A stretch of 64,000 nt of DNA from Roseicella frigidaeris. Its GTDB lineage: Bacteria; Pseudomonadota; Alphaproteobacteria; Acetobacterales; Acetobacteraceae. Below, one piece after another: positions 17,342 to 26,252 of the stretch. Position 1 is the stretch's first letter, and every line of letters begins with the position of its first letter. Where the stretch lies: positions 62,001 through 126,000 of the forward strand of contig NZ_QLIX01000006.1 of the NCBI RefSeq assembly GCF_003258945.1, written 5' to 3'. Below the pieces are notes generated by a model. The model was not told where the DNA came from and searched no databases. It saw nothing but the letters and a program-made list of their open reading frames with translations. The translations under genes and the position numbers were made by a program.

Positions 17342-17716
17342 TCAGTACATGTTCAAGGCGAGGCGCGCATCCTCGCTCATCCGGCTCTGGTCCCAGGGCG
17401 GGTCCCAGACGACCTCCACATCGACGTCGCTGACGCCGGGGACCATGCGCACCGCCTCCTCGACCTGGCTCGGCAATTCCTGCGCCGAGGGGCAGGAGGG
17501 CGTGGTCAGCGTCATCTCGATCTTGACCTTGCCGTCATCGGCGATCTCGACCGCGTAGATCAGGCCGAGCTCGAAGATGTCGACCGGAATCTCGGGGTCG
17601 AAGACCGTCTTCAGCATGGCGATGACCGCATCCTCATCGAGGCCGGGCGCCGCCGGCGGCGTCTCGCCATCCGGCGTCCAGGCCCCATGGGTCGGTGCGG
17701 CGGTGTCGTCACTCAC
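17342..17716 (-). CDS. sufT: SufT, DUF59/MIP18-like iron-sulfur assembly factor
   Basis: This 124-residue protein has the DUF59 core TVFDPEIPVDIFELGLIY and the TLTTPSCPSAQELP motif with its reactive cysteine, followed by VVWDPPWD. It is an accessory factor for cluster assembly or transfer under iron limitation in suf-containing bacteria. The GTG at 17716 is chosen because GGAGG precedes it by six bases and it overlaps the sufU stop by eight bases. An upstream ATG would add an arginine-rich tail inside sufU. Confidence 0.93.
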   Translation of the reverse strand: MSDDTAAPTHGAWTPDGETPPAAPGLDEDAVIAMLKTVFDPEIPVDIFELGLIYAVEIADDGKVKIEMTLTTPSCPSAQELPSQVEEAVRMVPGVSDVDVEVVWDPPWDQSRMSEDARLALNMY

Positions 17717-18173
17717 TGCTCGCCTCCTTCGCCCCGTCGAGGGCGGCATTGAGGGTGTGCCAGGCGAGGGTCGCGCATTTCACCCGGCTCGGGAATTCGT
17801 GCACGCCCGAGAGCGGCTGCAGGCGCTCCATCTCCTCCGACAGCGCCTCGCCGCAATCCGGGCAGCTTCCGGTCATGGCGAGCGCCCGGAACTGATCCGA
17901 GAGGGCATGCGCCTGCGCCGCCGACTTGCCCGTCACGGTCTCGGTCATCAGCGAGGCGCTCGCGGTCGAGATCGCGCAGCCGCGCCCCTGGAAGGCCGCC
18001 TCGGCGATCGAGCCGTCGGGGGCCAGCTTCAGGAACAGCTCCAGCCGGTCGCCGCACATCGGGTTGTCGCCGCGCGCGGTCCGGTCGGCATCCTCCAGCC
18101 GGCGGAAATTGCGCGGCCGGCGACCGTGGTCGAGGATGACTTCCTGGTAGAGGTCGCGCAAGTCGTCGAACAT
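17709..18173 (-). CDS. sufU: SufU, zinc-dependent sulfurtransferase/scaffold-like protein
   Basis: This 154-residue protein has the SufU zinc ligands C40, D42 (NPMCGD), C66 (GRGCAIS) and C133 (RVKCATL). SufU accepts persulfide from SufS and passes it on. Between C66 and C133 is the 18-21-residue insertion (about 95-120) that distinguishes SufU from IscU, here with an additional CPDC pair (C104, C107). The ATG at 18173 lies seven bases after GGAGG; a GTG two codons earlier is too close to that site. It is fifth of the suf structural genes, between sufS and sufT. Confidence 0.94.
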   Translation of the reverse strand: MFDDLRDLYQEVILDHGRRPRNFRRLEDADRTARGDNPMCGDRLELFLKLAPDGSIAEAAFQGRGCAISTASASLMTETVTGKSAAQAHALSDQFRALAMTGSCPDCGEALSEEMERLQPLSGVHEFPSRVKCATLAWHTLNAALDGAKEASSE

Positions 18174-18204
18174 CAGCACACCTCCGAGGGATGTCGCGGC
18201 GCCT

Positions 18205-19434
18205 TCATGCGAAGAAGGCCCGGGCCTTGGTCAATGCCTCGGCGAGATAGTCGACCTCGCCCTCCGTCGTGTACAGGCCGAAGCTGGCCCGGACCGTGCC
18301 GGCCTCGACGCCGAAGCGGGCATGCAGCGGCTCGGCGCAGTGGCGGCCCGCCCGGACGGCGATGCCGGCCCGGTCGAGCAGCGTCGCCAGGTCATGCGCA
18401 TGCGCCTTGTCGAGCGAGAAGGCGAAGACGCCGCCGCGATCCTGCGCATGGCCGAGCAGCGCGAGCCCCTCGATATCGGACAGCCGCCGCATCGCATGGT
18501 CGACGAGGCGGCGCTCATGCGCCTCGATCGCCGGCATGCCGATGGCCGAGACATAGTCGATGGCCGCATGCAGCCCGACCGCCTCGACGATCGGCGGCGT
18601 GCCTGCCTCGAATTTGGCGGGCGGCGGCGCCCATTCAACCCGGTCGAGCGTGACGAGCGAGATCATGTCGCCGCCGCCCATGAAGGGCGGCATCCGCTCC
18701 TGGTGCTCGAGCCGCGCCCAGAGCACGCCGATGCCGGTCGGGCCATAGAGCTTGTGGCCGGTGAAGGCGTAGAAATCGGCGCCGAGCGCCTGCATGTCGA
18801 TCGGCCGGTGCACCGCGGCCTGCGAGCCGTCGAACAGGATCTTGGCGCCGGCCGCATGCGCCATCCGCACCAGCCGCTCGGCGGGCGTCACCGTGCCGAG
18901 CACGTTGGACATGTGGGTGATGGCGACCAGCCCGACCTTGCCGTCCGTCAGCTTCGCCGCGACGTCCTCGAGATCGAGTTCGCCCGCATCGGTCACGCGG
19001 GCGACGCGCAGCTCGATCCCCCGCCCCTCGTCGCGCAGCATCTGCCAGGGCACCAGGTTGGCGTGGTGCTCCATCTCGCTGACCAGCACCGCCTGGCCCG
19101 GCTGCAGCACGCCGCGGCCCCAGCTATGCGCCACGAGGTTGATGGCGGCGGTGCTGTTACCGGTGAAGATGACCTCGCGCGGGTCGCCGGCATGGATGAA
19201 GCGGGCGACGGCGGCGCGCGCGGCCTCATAGGCCTCGGTCGCCGCCTCGCTCAGGAAATAGGCGCCGCGATGGACGTTGGCGTAGCGCGCCTCCATGCAG
19301 CGCACCATCGCCTCGATCACCTGCCGCGGCTTCTGCGCCGAGGCGCCGCTGTCGAGGAAGACGAGCGGCTTGCCGCGGATCTTGCGCTGCAGGATCGGGA
19401 AATCCGCGCGGATGCGCGCGACGTCGAAGCTCAC
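18205..19434 (-). CDS. sufS: Cysteine desulfurase SufS
   Basis: This 409-residue PLP enzyme removes sulfur from cysteine for cluster assembly. PLP attaches to K228 in FTGHKLYGPTG, H123-H124 (EMEHHAN) stack on the cofactor, and the catalytic C366 is in RAGRHCAEPL, the class II desulfurase motif. The GTG at 19434 overlaps the sufD stop (GTGA) and has AGGAGAGGG upstream. The persulfide is expected to go to SufU, encoded immediately downstream. Confidence 0.96.
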   Translation of the reverse strand: MSFDVARIRADFPILQRKIRGKPLVFLDSGASAQKPRQVIEAMVRCMEARYANVHRGAYFLSEAATEAYEAARAAVARFIHAGDPREVIFTGNSTAAINLVAHSWGRGVLQPGQAVLVSEMEHHANLVPWQMLRDEGRGIELRVARVTDAGELDLEDVAAKLTDGKVGLVAITHMSNVLGTVTPAERLVRMAHAAGAKILFDGSQAAVHRPIDMQALGADFYAFTGHKLYGPTGIGVLWARLEHQERMPPFMGGGDMISLVTLDRVEWAPPPAKFEAGTPPIVEAVGLHAAIDYVSAIGMPAIEAHERRLVDHAMRRLSDIEGLALLGHAQDRGGVFAFSLDKAHAHDLATLLDRAGIAVRAGRHCAEPLHARFGVEAGTVRASFGLYTTEGEVDYLAEALTKARAFFA

Positions 19435-20738
19435 GCCGCCCTCTCCTGCCGCTGCCACCAGCCGGTCACCGCGGCATCGAGCGCGCCGCGCGCCGTCTCG
19501 TCCTGCACGCCCTCGATCGCCTCCTTGAGGAAGGCCTCGACCAGCAGCGCCCGGGCCCGGGCCTCGGGGATGCCGCGGGAGCGCAGGTAGAAGAGCTGCT
19601 CGGCATCGATCTCGCCGACCGTCGCGCCATGGCTGCACTTCACGTCGTCGGCATAGATCTCCAGCTGCGGCTTGCTGTCGATCTCGGCCTCGGGGCTGAG
19701 CAGCAGCGCCTGGTTCATCTGGTAGCCATCGGTGCGCTGGGCGATCTGGTGCACATGGATCTTGCCCTGGAAGACGCCGCGCGAGCGCCCGGCCAGTACC
19801 GTCTTGTAGGTCTGCCGGCTGGCGCAGTCCGGCGCCGCATGGTCGAGCACCGTGGTGGTGTCGGCATGCTGGCCGTCCTGCAGCAGCTGCGCGCCGTTCA
19901 TGTGGCAGGCCGCCTTCGGGCCGGCGAGGATGGCGTGGATCTCGTTCCGCACCAGCCGGGCGCCGGCATTCAGGGTGAAGTTGTCGTAGGTGCCGCCCTC
20001 ATCCACCCGGGCGTAGACGGTCGAGAGCTGGAAGCCGGCATCGCCCTCCTGCTGCAGCTGCGCATGCGTCAGCGCGGCCCCCGCCGCCACCTCGATCTCA
20101 TAGACGGGGTTGTGCAGGTAGCGCGCCTTGGCCGGGCCGGTGGCGGTCTCGATCAGGGTGAGGCTGGCGCCCGCCCCCAGGCGGATCAGGTGCCGCGGAT
20201 GGAAGGCCTCCGGCCGTTCGGAAGCGGTCGCCACCGAGACCAGGTCCAGCACGCCGCCGGCGACGCCGGCCGGCACGGTCACCACCAGCCCGTCCTCGAA
20301 CAGCATGGTGTTCAGCGCCACCATGGGCTGCGCGTCGATCCGCGCCAGGCCGCCGAGCCGGCCGGCGAGGCCCGGCAGCGTCTCGGCCAGGCTCCGCGCG
20401 GCATAGGGCAGGCCGTCGAGCGCCGACAGATCCTCGCGGAAGCGGCCATCGACGAACACCGCCCGGGCCGCGCCATGGGCCGGGGGCAGGTCCGGCGCGC
20501 TGTCGACCGCGGTCAGCGGCTCGTCGAAGCCGGCGGCCGCCAGCGGGCGCAGGTCGGTGTATTTCCAGGCCTCGACCCGGCGCGTCGGGAAGCCCTGCTG
20601 GCGGAAGGCCTCGGCCGCCTCGCCGCGCAGCGCGTCGACGAAGCCGAGCCGGGCGCCCGGCAGGCGCGCGCGCAGCCCCTCGAAGCGGTGCAGGAAGCCG
20701 GCGGCGCCGGAGGGATGGCCGGAGGGTTGCGCCGTCAT
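19431..20738 (-). CDS. sufD: Fe-S cluster assembly protein SufD
   Basis: This 435-residue subunit of the SufBCD scaffold has a variable helical N-terminus and then the beta-helix core with VVAGRSRGVFQGK-type residues (here VLAGRSRGVFQGK). The C-terminal CSHGATVGEID-x-EQLFYLRSRG is shared with SufB. The gene overlaps sufC by four bases (ATGA). SufD stabilises the complex and is needed for iron entry; it pairs with SufB over the SufC ATPase dimer. Confidence 0.95.
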   Translation of the reverse strand: MTAQPSGHPSGAAGFLHRFEGLRARLPGARLGFVDALRGEAAEAFRQQGFPTRRVEAWKYTDLRPLAAAGFDEPLTAVDSAPDLPPAHGAARAVFVDGRFREDLSALDGLPYAARSLAETLPGLAGRLGGLARIDAQPMVALNTMLFEDGLVVTVPAGVAGGVLDLVSVATASERPEAFHPRHLIRLGAGASLTLIETATGPAKARYLHNPVYEIEVAAGAALTHAQLQQEGDAGFQLSTVYARVDEGGTYDNFTLNAGARLVRNEIHAILAGPKAACHMNGAQLLQDGQHADTTTVLDHAAPDCASRQTYKTVLAGRSRGVFQGKIHVHQIAQRTDGYQMNQALLLSPEAEIDSKPQLEIYADDVKCSHGATVGEIDAEQLFYLRSRGIPEARARALLVEAFLKEAIEGVQDETARGALDAAVTGWWQRQERAA

Positions 20739-21481
20739 GCCGCGGCCTGCACGGAGGCATAGCCCTCCGCCTCGAGCTGCTTCGCCAGCTCCGGCCCGCC
20801 GGACTGCACGATGCGGCCCTGCATCAGCACATGCACCCGGTCGGGCACGATGTAGTCGAGCAGCCGCTGGTAATGGGTGATGACCAGGGCCGAGAAGCCG
20901 GGCGCGCGCAGCGCGTTCACGCCATCCGCCACGATCTTCAGCGCATCGATGTCGAGGCCGCTGTCGGTCTCGTCGAGGATCGCCAGCTTCGGCTGCAGCA
21001 GCGCCATCTGCAGCACCTCGTTGCGCTTCTTCTCGCCGCCGGAGAAGCCGACATTGACGCCGCGCTTCAGCATGTCCTCCGAGATGTGCAGCGCCTTCAG
21101 CCGCTCGCGCGCCAGCTTGAGGAATTGCATGGCGTCGAGCTCGGACTCGCCGCGCGCCTTGCGCACCGCGTTCAGCGCCGTCCGCAGGAACAGCGCGTTG
21201 CCGACGCCCGGCAGCTCCACCGGGTACTGGAAGGCCAGGAAGAGCCCGGCCGCGGCCCGCTCCTCCGGCTCCATCGCCAGCAGGTCGACGCCGTTGAAGC
21301 TCACCGAGCCGCCGGTGATCTCGTAGCCCTCGCGGCCCGACAGCACATAGGACAGCGTCGACTTGCCGGAGCCGTTCGGCCCCATGATGGCGTGGATCTC
21401 GCCGGCAGGCACCTCGAGGTCGACCCCCTTCAGGATCTGCTTGCCCTCGACCTCGGCGGTCAGTCCTTCGATCTTCAGCAT
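20735..21481 (-). CDS. sufC: Fe-S cluster assembly ATPase SufC
   Basis: This 248-residue ABC-type ATPase has Walker A GPNGSGKS (34-41), the signature FSGGEKKRNE, Walker B LAILDETDSGLD and the switch histidine in VITHYQRLL. It drives conformational change in the SufB-SufD scaffold in the cytosol. It starts 17 bases after the sufB stop, with AGAGGAACGAGAG upstream, and ends overlapping sufD. Length and motifs are canonical. Confidence 0.97.
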   Translation of the reverse strand: MLKIEGLTAEVEGKQILKGVDLEVPAGEIHAIMGPNGSGKSTLSYVLSGREGYEITGGSVSFNGVDLLAMEPEERAAAGLFLAFQYPVELPGVGNALFLRTALNAVRKARGESELDAMQFLKLARERLKALHISEDMLKRGVNVGFSGGEKKRNEVLQMALLQPKLAILDETDSGLDIDALKIVADGVNALRAPGFSALVITHYQRLLDYIVPDRVHVLMQGRIVQSGGPELAKQLEAEGYASVQAAA

Positions 21482-21497
21482 CTCTCGTTCCTCTGGA

Positions 21498-22997
21498 TCA
21501 GCCCACCGAGCCTTCGAGGCTGATCTGCAGCAGCTTCTGCGCCTCGACCGCGAATTCCATCGGCAGCTCCTTCAGCACCTCGCGGCAGAAGCCGTTGACG
21601 ATGAGCCCGACCGCGTCCTCCTCCGACAGGCCGCGCTGGCGGCAGTAGAAGAGCTGGTCCTCGGCGATGCGGCTCGTCGTCGCCTCGTGCTCGACCTTCG
21701 CGGTCATGCAGCGGTTCTCGATATAGGGCACGGTATGGGCGCCGCACTGGTCGCCGATCAGCAGCGAATCGCACTGGGTGAAGTTGCGCGCGCTGCCCGC
21801 GGTCGGGGCCACCCGCACCAGGCCGCGGTAGGTGTTCTGCCCGCGCCCGGCCGAGATGCCCTTCGAGACGATGGTGCTCGTCGTCCGCTTGCCGACATGG
21901 ATCATCTTGGTGCCGGTATCGGCCTGCTGGCGGTTGTTGGTGATGGCGACCGAGTAGAACTCGCCCACCGAATCATCGCCGAGCAGCACGCAGGACGGGT
22001 ACTTCCAGGTGATCGCGGAGCCGGTCTCCACCTGCGTCCAGCTCACCTTGGAGCGCCGGCCGCGGCACTGCGCCCGCTTGGTGACGAAGTTGTAGATGCC
22101 GCCGCGCCCCTCGGCATCGCCGGGATACCAGTTCTGCACGGTGCTGTACTTGATGGTGGCGTCGTCCAGCGCCACCAGCTCCACCACTGCGGCATGCAGC
22201 TGGTTCTCGTCGCGCATCGGCGCGGTGCAGCCCTCCAGGTAGGAGACGGTGCTGCCCTCGTCGGCGATGATCAGCGTCCGCTCGAACTGGCCGGTGCTCT
22301 TCGCATTGATGCGGAAATAGGTGCTGAGCTCCATCGGGCAGCGCACCCCCTTCGGGATGTAGACGAAGCTGCCGTCGGTGAAGACCGCGCTGTTCAGCGC
22401 CGCGTAGAAATTGTCGCCCTGCGGCACCACGGTGCCGAGATACTGCCGCACCAGCTCCGGGTGGTTCTGCACCGCCTCGGAGATGGAGCAGAAGATGATC
22501 CCCTCCTTCTCCAGCCGCGCCTTAAAGGTGGTGGCGACGGAGACGCTGTCGAAGACGGCATCCACCGCGACCGGCATCCGCCCGCCCTCGGACGGCGTCT
22601 CGCCCGCGCCCTCGACGCCGGCCAGGATCGCCTGCTCCTTCAGCGGGATGCCGAGCTTCGCATAGGTCTTCAGCAGCTCGGGATCGACCTCGTCCAGCGA
22701 CCTCGGCTTCACCGTCTGCTTCGGCGCCGCGTAGTAATAGGCGTCCTGGTAGTCGATCGGCGGGTAGGAGACGGCCGGCCAGCGCGGCTCCTCGATCTTC
22801 TGCCACATCGCGAAGGCCTTCAGCCGCCAGTCCAGCAGCCAGGCCGGCTCGTTCTTCTTGCGCGAGATGAAGCGGACGATGTCCTCGTTCAGCCCCTTCG
22901 GCGCGAACTCCATCTCGATATCCGTCTCGAAGCCCCACTTGTAGGCGCCCTCGGTGACGGACTGGACAGTGTCGATCGTCTCGGTGACGGCAGGCAT
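21498..22997 (-). CDS. sufB: Fe-S cluster assembly protein SufB
   Basis: This 499-residue scaffold subunit nucleates the cluster within SufBCD. Visible features are the conserved start region [10 protein letters not shown], the beta-helix with [51 protein letters not shown] and the C-terminal [10 protein letters not shown][12 protein letters not shown]. The ATG at 22997 follows AGGACCCCGC. It begins eight bases after the regulator gene and is the first enzyme gene of the operon. Confidence 0.97.
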   Translation of the reverse strand: MPAVTETIDTVQSVTEGAYKWGFETDIEMEFAPKGLNEDIVRFISRKKNEPAWLLDWRLKAFAMWQKIEEPRWPAVSYPPIDYQDAYYYAAPKQTVKPRSLDEVDPELLKTYAKLGIPLKEQAILAGVEGAGETPSEGGRMPVAVDAVFDSVSVATTFKARLEKEGIIFCSISEAVQNHPELVRQYLGTVVPQGDNFYAALNSAVFTDGSFVYIPKGVRCPMELSTYFRINAKSTGQFERTLIIADEGSTVSYLEGCTAPMRDENQLHAAVVELVALDDATIKYSTVQNWYPGDAEGRGGIYNFVTKRAQCRGRRSKVSWTQVETGSAITWKYPSCVLLGDDSVGEFYSVAITNNRQQADTGTKMIHVGKRTTSTIVSKGISAGRGQNTYRGLVRVAPTAGSARNFTQCDSLLIGDQCGAHTVPYIENRCMTAKVEHEATTSRIAEDQLFYCRQRGLSEEDAVGLIVNGFCREVLKELPMEFAVEAQKLLQISLEGSVG

Positions 22998-23005
22998 GCG
23001 GGGTC

Positions 23006-23482
23006 CTATTCGGCAGGAATGGCAGCGGAAGCGGTGGCGGGGGCGAGGCCCGGGCGGGCGCAGCAGCCCGGCCCGGCGAGATCGGCCAGGGTGATGCTCG
23101 ACAGCGCGGCGCGGATGGCGTCGTTCACCGGGTCCCAACGGCCGCGAACGGCGCAGAAGGCCTCCGCCTCGCAGGCGCCGGCGCCGCCATCGACGCAGGC
23201 GGTCAGCGCGATCGGGCCATCCACCGCGGCGATCACCTCGGCCAGCGGCACCGCCGGCAGCAGCCGCGTCAGGCGGTAGCCGCCGCGCGCGCCGCGGACG
23301 CCTTCGACCAGCCCGGCCTGGCCGAGGATCTTCAGCACCTTGGCCACCGTCGGCTCGGCGATGCCGGTGGCCGCGGCCAGGCCCGGCGCGGTCTGCACCC
23401 GGCCATCCGGCCCGGCGCCCTCCCGGGCGAGCCGCGCCATGATGACCACGGCGTAATCGGTCAGCTTCGACAACCTCAACAC
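23006..23482 (-). CDS. Rrf2-family regulator of the suf operon (IscR/SufR-like)
   Basis: This 158-residue winged-helix regulator has the Rrf2 start [18 protein letters not shown], the recognition-helix region [15 protein letters not shown] and GARGGYRL wing. Three cysteines, C96, C104 and C110, sit where IscR-type proteins hold a [2Fe-2S] cluster, though the first spacing is C-x7-C. It would sense cluster supply and repress its own operon. The GTG at 23482 is preferred because it opens the conserved N-terminus; any longer reading runs through the promoter. A palindrome and promoter elements lie 20-50 bp upstream. Confidence 0.92.
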   Translation of the reverse strand: MLRLSKLTDYAVVIMARLAREGAGPDGRVQTAPGLAAATGIAEPTVAKVLKILGQAGLVEGVRGARGGYRLTRLLPAVPLAEVIAAVDGPIALTACVDGGAGACEAEAFCAVRGRWDPVNDAIRAALSSITLADLAGPGCCARPGLAPATASAAIPAE

Positions 23483-23830
23483 GGCATCCGCCCTCTCGTC
23501 AGGATCAAATAGGACTGATTGGGTCCTCTTTGAACCCCCGATCCGCGAGGCAGGCATGCGCTGCCTGCGGAACGGGGCGGGGGGATCGCATTCCGCGTTG
23601 GTCAATCTGCCGATCCTCACGCAAAAGGTTCTTTTCCCCACCCGCTGCCCCGCCGCGCCTCGCGCCGGGGCGGCCCCATGCCGATCCTGCCCGGGCCATG
23701 CCGGCGCGGCGGCCGCACTGCCCGGATCGTGCCGGAAGGGCAATCCCCATTCCGGGCGACGCCGTCCGGCGATTCCGCCGTGCCTGGAAATGCCCTAGCC
23801 TCGGCCAGCCGCTGCTGGAGGTGCCCTGCG
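23483..23830. other. 348-bp divergent intergenic region between the suf regulator and the alpha/beta hydrolase
   Basis: The left part holds the suf promoter/operator. A 7-bp hairpin (gcaggca, loop tgcgc, tgcctgc) lies around 23550-23570. A short A/T-richer stretch, cacgcaaaaggttcttttcc, lies near 23620-23640 before a GC-rich remainder. No convincing gene or plus-strand promoter could be picked out. Confidence 0.5.
23502..23534 (-). promoter_or_regulatory. Predicted suf promoter with an overlapping 25-bp operator palindrome
   Basis: On the minus strand a -35-like TTCAAA (23529-23534) and a -10-like TATTTG (23506-23511) are 17 bp apart. The imperfect palindrome 23502-23526, with outer halves GGAxC and GxTCC and inner AAT and ATT, covers the -10 and the spacer, the position expected for an Rrf2 repressor. 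It ends 20 bp before the regulator's GTG. Promoter and operator assignments are inferred from symmetry and position. Confidence 0.55.
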
Positions 23831-24730
23831 ATGCCGATGGTCCGGACCGAGGATGGGGTCGAGCTGCATGTCGAGGAGGTCGGCAGCGGCACGCCCCTGA
23901 TCTTCGTCCACGAGTTCGCCGGCGACGCCCGGAGCTGGGAGCCGCAGCTCCGCTTCTTCGCCCGCCGCTACCGCTGCCTCGCCTTCAATGCCCGCGGCTA
24001 CCCGCCGAGCGACGTGCCGCACGACCCGGCGGCCTATTCGCAAGACCGCGCGACCGACGACATCGCCGCGGTGATCCGCGGCCTCGACCTGGCGCCGGCG
24101 CATGTCGTCGGCCTCTCGATGGGCGCCTTCGCCACCCTGCATCTCGGCCTGCGGCATCCGCACTTGGTCCGCAGCCTGACCGCCGCCGGCGTCGGCTATG
24201 GCGCCGCGCCGGGCAAGCGGGCGCAGTTCCAGGCCGAGGTGGACGCCACCGCCGCCCGCATCGCCGAGGAGGGGATGTGGAAGATGGCCCGCAGCTATGG
24301 CCGCGGCCCCACCCGCCTGGTCTTCGAGGAGAAGGACCCGCGCGGCTATGCCGAGTTCCTCTCCCAGCTCGCCGAGCACGACACGGATGGCGCGGCGCTG
24401 ACCATGCGCGGGGTGCAGCGGGAGCGGCCGAGCCTCTTCGAGCTGGAGCCGGCCTTCCGCCGCATGCGCCTGCCCTGCCTGGTCATCTGCGGCGACGAGG
24501 ACGACCCGACCCTCGAGCCGGGCCTGTTCCTCAAGCGCAGCATCCCGACCAGCGCCCTCCTCGTCATGCCGCGCTGCGGCCATGCGATGAATCTCGAGGA
24601 CCCCGACGCCTTCAACCGGGCGGTGCTCGACTTCATCACCTGGGTCGATGCCGGGCGCTGGTGGGAGCGCAACCCGGAAACCCTCTCGGGCGCGATCATC
24701 GCCGGCCCGAGCGGCACCGCCGGCCGCTGA
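23831..24730 (+). CDS. Alpha/beta hydrolase
   Basis: This 299-residue alpha/beta-hydrolase-fold enzyme has the oxyanion region FVHEFAGD, nucleophile S96 in GLSMGAF, an acid in VICGDEDDP and the histidine in RCGHAMN. It is probably cytosolic, with no signal peptide. GGAGG lies nine bases before the ATG at 23831; a second ATG two codons later is possible. A cytochrome P450 gene follows 120 bp downstream on the same strand, so the two may act in one oxidation-hydrolysis route. The family includes esterases, lactonases and C-C hydrolases; the substrate is not evident. Confidence 0.9.
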   Translation: MPMVRTEDGVELHVEEVGSGTPLIFVHEFAGDARSWEPQLRFFARRYRCLAFNARGYPPSDVPHDPAAYSQDRATDDIAAVIRGLDLAPAHVVGLSMGAFATLHLGLRHPHLVRSLTAAGVGYGAAPGKRAQFQAEVDATAARIAEEGMWKMARSYGRGPTRLVFEEKDPRGYAEFLSQLAEHDTDGAALTMRGVQRERPSLFELEPAFRRMRLPCLVICGDEDDPTLEPGLFLKRSIPTSALLVMPRCGHAMNLEDPDAFNRAVLDFITWVDAGRWWERNPETLSGAIIAGPSGTAGR

Positions 24731-24850
24731 GGCGGGGGCCGGCCCCGAGGCCGCGGCCGGCGGGTTTCGCTTCGGTCCGGCGAGGGATCCGGGCTAGGCT
24801 CCCCGGGTGCCGCGCGCAGACGCGGCCCCGTCCAGGGAGAAGCTCGACCC

Positions 24851-26086
24851 ATGAATGCCATGCCCGACCGGCGTGCCCTGCAATTGCCGCTGGACCGGTT
24901 CGACATGAGCGACCCCGCGCTCTACCAGAACCAGAGCCATTTCGCCTATTTCGACCGGCTGCGGCGGGAGGACCCCGTGCATTGGTGCGCCGAGAGCCGC
25001 TTCGGCCCCTACTGGTCCGTCACCCGCTACAAGGACATCGTGGCGGCGGAGGTGAACCACCAGGTCTTCTCCTCCGAGCTCGGCGGCATCCAGGTCCTCG
25101 ACCAGCCGAAGGATATGCAGCGGCCGAGCTTCATCCGCATGGACCCGCCGAAGCATGACGAGCAGCGCAAGGTGGTGCAGCCGATCGTCGCGCCCGGCAA
25201 CCTCGCCAACATGGAGCCGCTGATCCGCGAGCGGACGCGGATGGTGCTGGACGGGCTGCCGCGCAACGAGGAATTCGACTGGGTGGAGCGCGTCTCCATC
25301 GAGCTGACCACGCTGATGCTGGCCACGCTCTTCGACTTCCCGATCGAGGAGCGCCGCAAGCTCACCTTCTGGTCCGATGTCGCGATCGCCGACGTCACCG
25401 ACCCGGAGGCGCCGGTGCAGTCCGAGGAGGCGCGCTTCGCCGAGCTGCGGGTGATGGCCGAGACCATGGGCCGCCTTTTCGACGAGCGGCGCGAGCGGCC
25501 GCCGGGCTTCGACCTCCTCTCCATGCTGGCGCATGGCGCGGCGACGCGCGACATGCCGCTGCGCGAGTTCATGGGCAACCTCGCCCTGCTCATCGTCGGC
25601 GGCAACGACACCACCCGCAACTCCATGTCCGGCGGCCTCTATGCGCTGCACCAGAACCCGGCGGAATGGGACAAGCTGCGGGCCGATCCCGGGCTGATCC
25701 CGAACATGGTCTCGGAGATGATCCGCTGGGTGACGCCGGTGATCCATATGCGCCGCACCGCCAGCCGCGACTTCGCCTTCGGCGGCAAGCAGATCCGCGA
25801 GGGCGACAAGGTCTGCCTCTGGTATGCCTCGGGCAACCGCGACCCCGACGCGATCGAGGACCCCGACCGCTTCCGCATCGACCGGCCGCGGGCGCGGCAG
25901 CACCTCTCCTTCGGCTTCGGCGTGCATCGCTGCGTCGGCAACCGGCTGGCCGAGCTGCAGCTCCGCATCCTCTGGGAGGAGATCCTGGCGCGCTTCCCGC
26001 AGATCGAGGTGCTGGCGCCGCCGAAGCGCATCTATTCCAACTTCATCCAGGGCATTCGCAGCCTGCCGGTGCGCATCCCGGGCTGA
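24851..26086 (+). CDS. Cytochrome P450
   Basis: This 411-residue soluble bacterial P450 has the I-helix oxygen-activation motif GGNDTTRN, the K-helix ExxR in SEMIRW, and the heme loop FGFGVHRCVG with axial ligand C361. No membrane anchor is present, so it should use a ferredoxin/reductase pair encoded elsewhere. The overall pattern (HMRRTASRDFAFGG, WYASGNRDPD) is like bacterial P450s acting on terpenes, such as linalool-8-hydroxylase relatives, and steroids. It is downstream of and co-directional with the alpha/beta hydrolase and is followed by a hairpin-rich intergenic region. Confidence 0.94.
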   Translation: MNAMPDRRALQLPLDRFDMSDPALYQNQSHFAYFDRLRREDPVHWCAESRFGPYWSVTRYKDIVAAEVNHQVFSSELGGIQVLDQPKDMQRPSFIRMDPPKHDEQRKVVQPIVAPGNLANMEPLIRERTRMVLDGLPRNEEFDWVERVSIELTTLMLATLFDFPIEERRKLTFWSDVAIADVTDPEAPVQSEEARFAELRVMAETMGRLFDERRERPPGFDLLSMLAHGAATRDMPLREFMGNLALLIVGGNDTTRNSMSGGLYALHQNPAEWDKLRADPGLIPNMVSEMIRWVTPVIHMRRTASRDFAFGGKQIREGDKVCLWYASGNRDPDAIEDPDRFRIDRPRARQHLSFGFGVHRCVGNRLAELQLRILWEEILARFPQIEVLAPPKRIYSNFIQGIRSLPVRIPG

Positions 26087-26148
26087 ACGGCAGCCTCGGC
26101 CCAGGGCCCCGCCCCTGGACCGTGGTCCGCCCCCATGGGGTCGCCGAC

Positions 26149-26214
26149 CTAGAGCAGATCCCGATCAGGTGGACGCAGCTGATCGGGTGAAGATGCTTTG
26201 AAAACAGTAGCTAG
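26149..26214. repeat. Dispersed nested palindrome, family 1, copy B
   Basis: This shares ctagagcagatcccgatcag and the following gatcgggtgaag with copy A. The inner arms, cccgatcaggtgg (26160-26172) and gcagctgatcggg (26175-26187), pair with two mismatches. The outer arms (ctagagca and gtagctag) are degenerate. The tgaaaaca tract near the right end is retained. It sits just after the P450 gene and before a second large hairpin. Confidence 0.8.
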
Positions 26215-26252
26215 GGCGCGTCCCGCGAACCGGCGTTCACGGGATGCGCCCT
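26213..26252. terminator. Large hairpin between convergent genes (second hairpin of family-1 copy B)
   Basis: Arms of 17 bp (26213-26229 and 26236-26252) pair with one G-U wobble and one mismatch around a 6-nt loop. The right arm overlaps the stop codon of the minus-strand secreted protein gene. It lies between the P450 gene (plus) and that gene (minus), so it could end both transcripts, although there is no T-tract. Its stem is unrelated to the second hairpin at copy A. Confidence 0.55.

Noticed and set aside
18205-19434. Class V aminotransferase of unknown function
   Set aside because: The RAGRHC catalytic cysteine, PLP lysine context and suf-operon position make it the SufS desulfurase.
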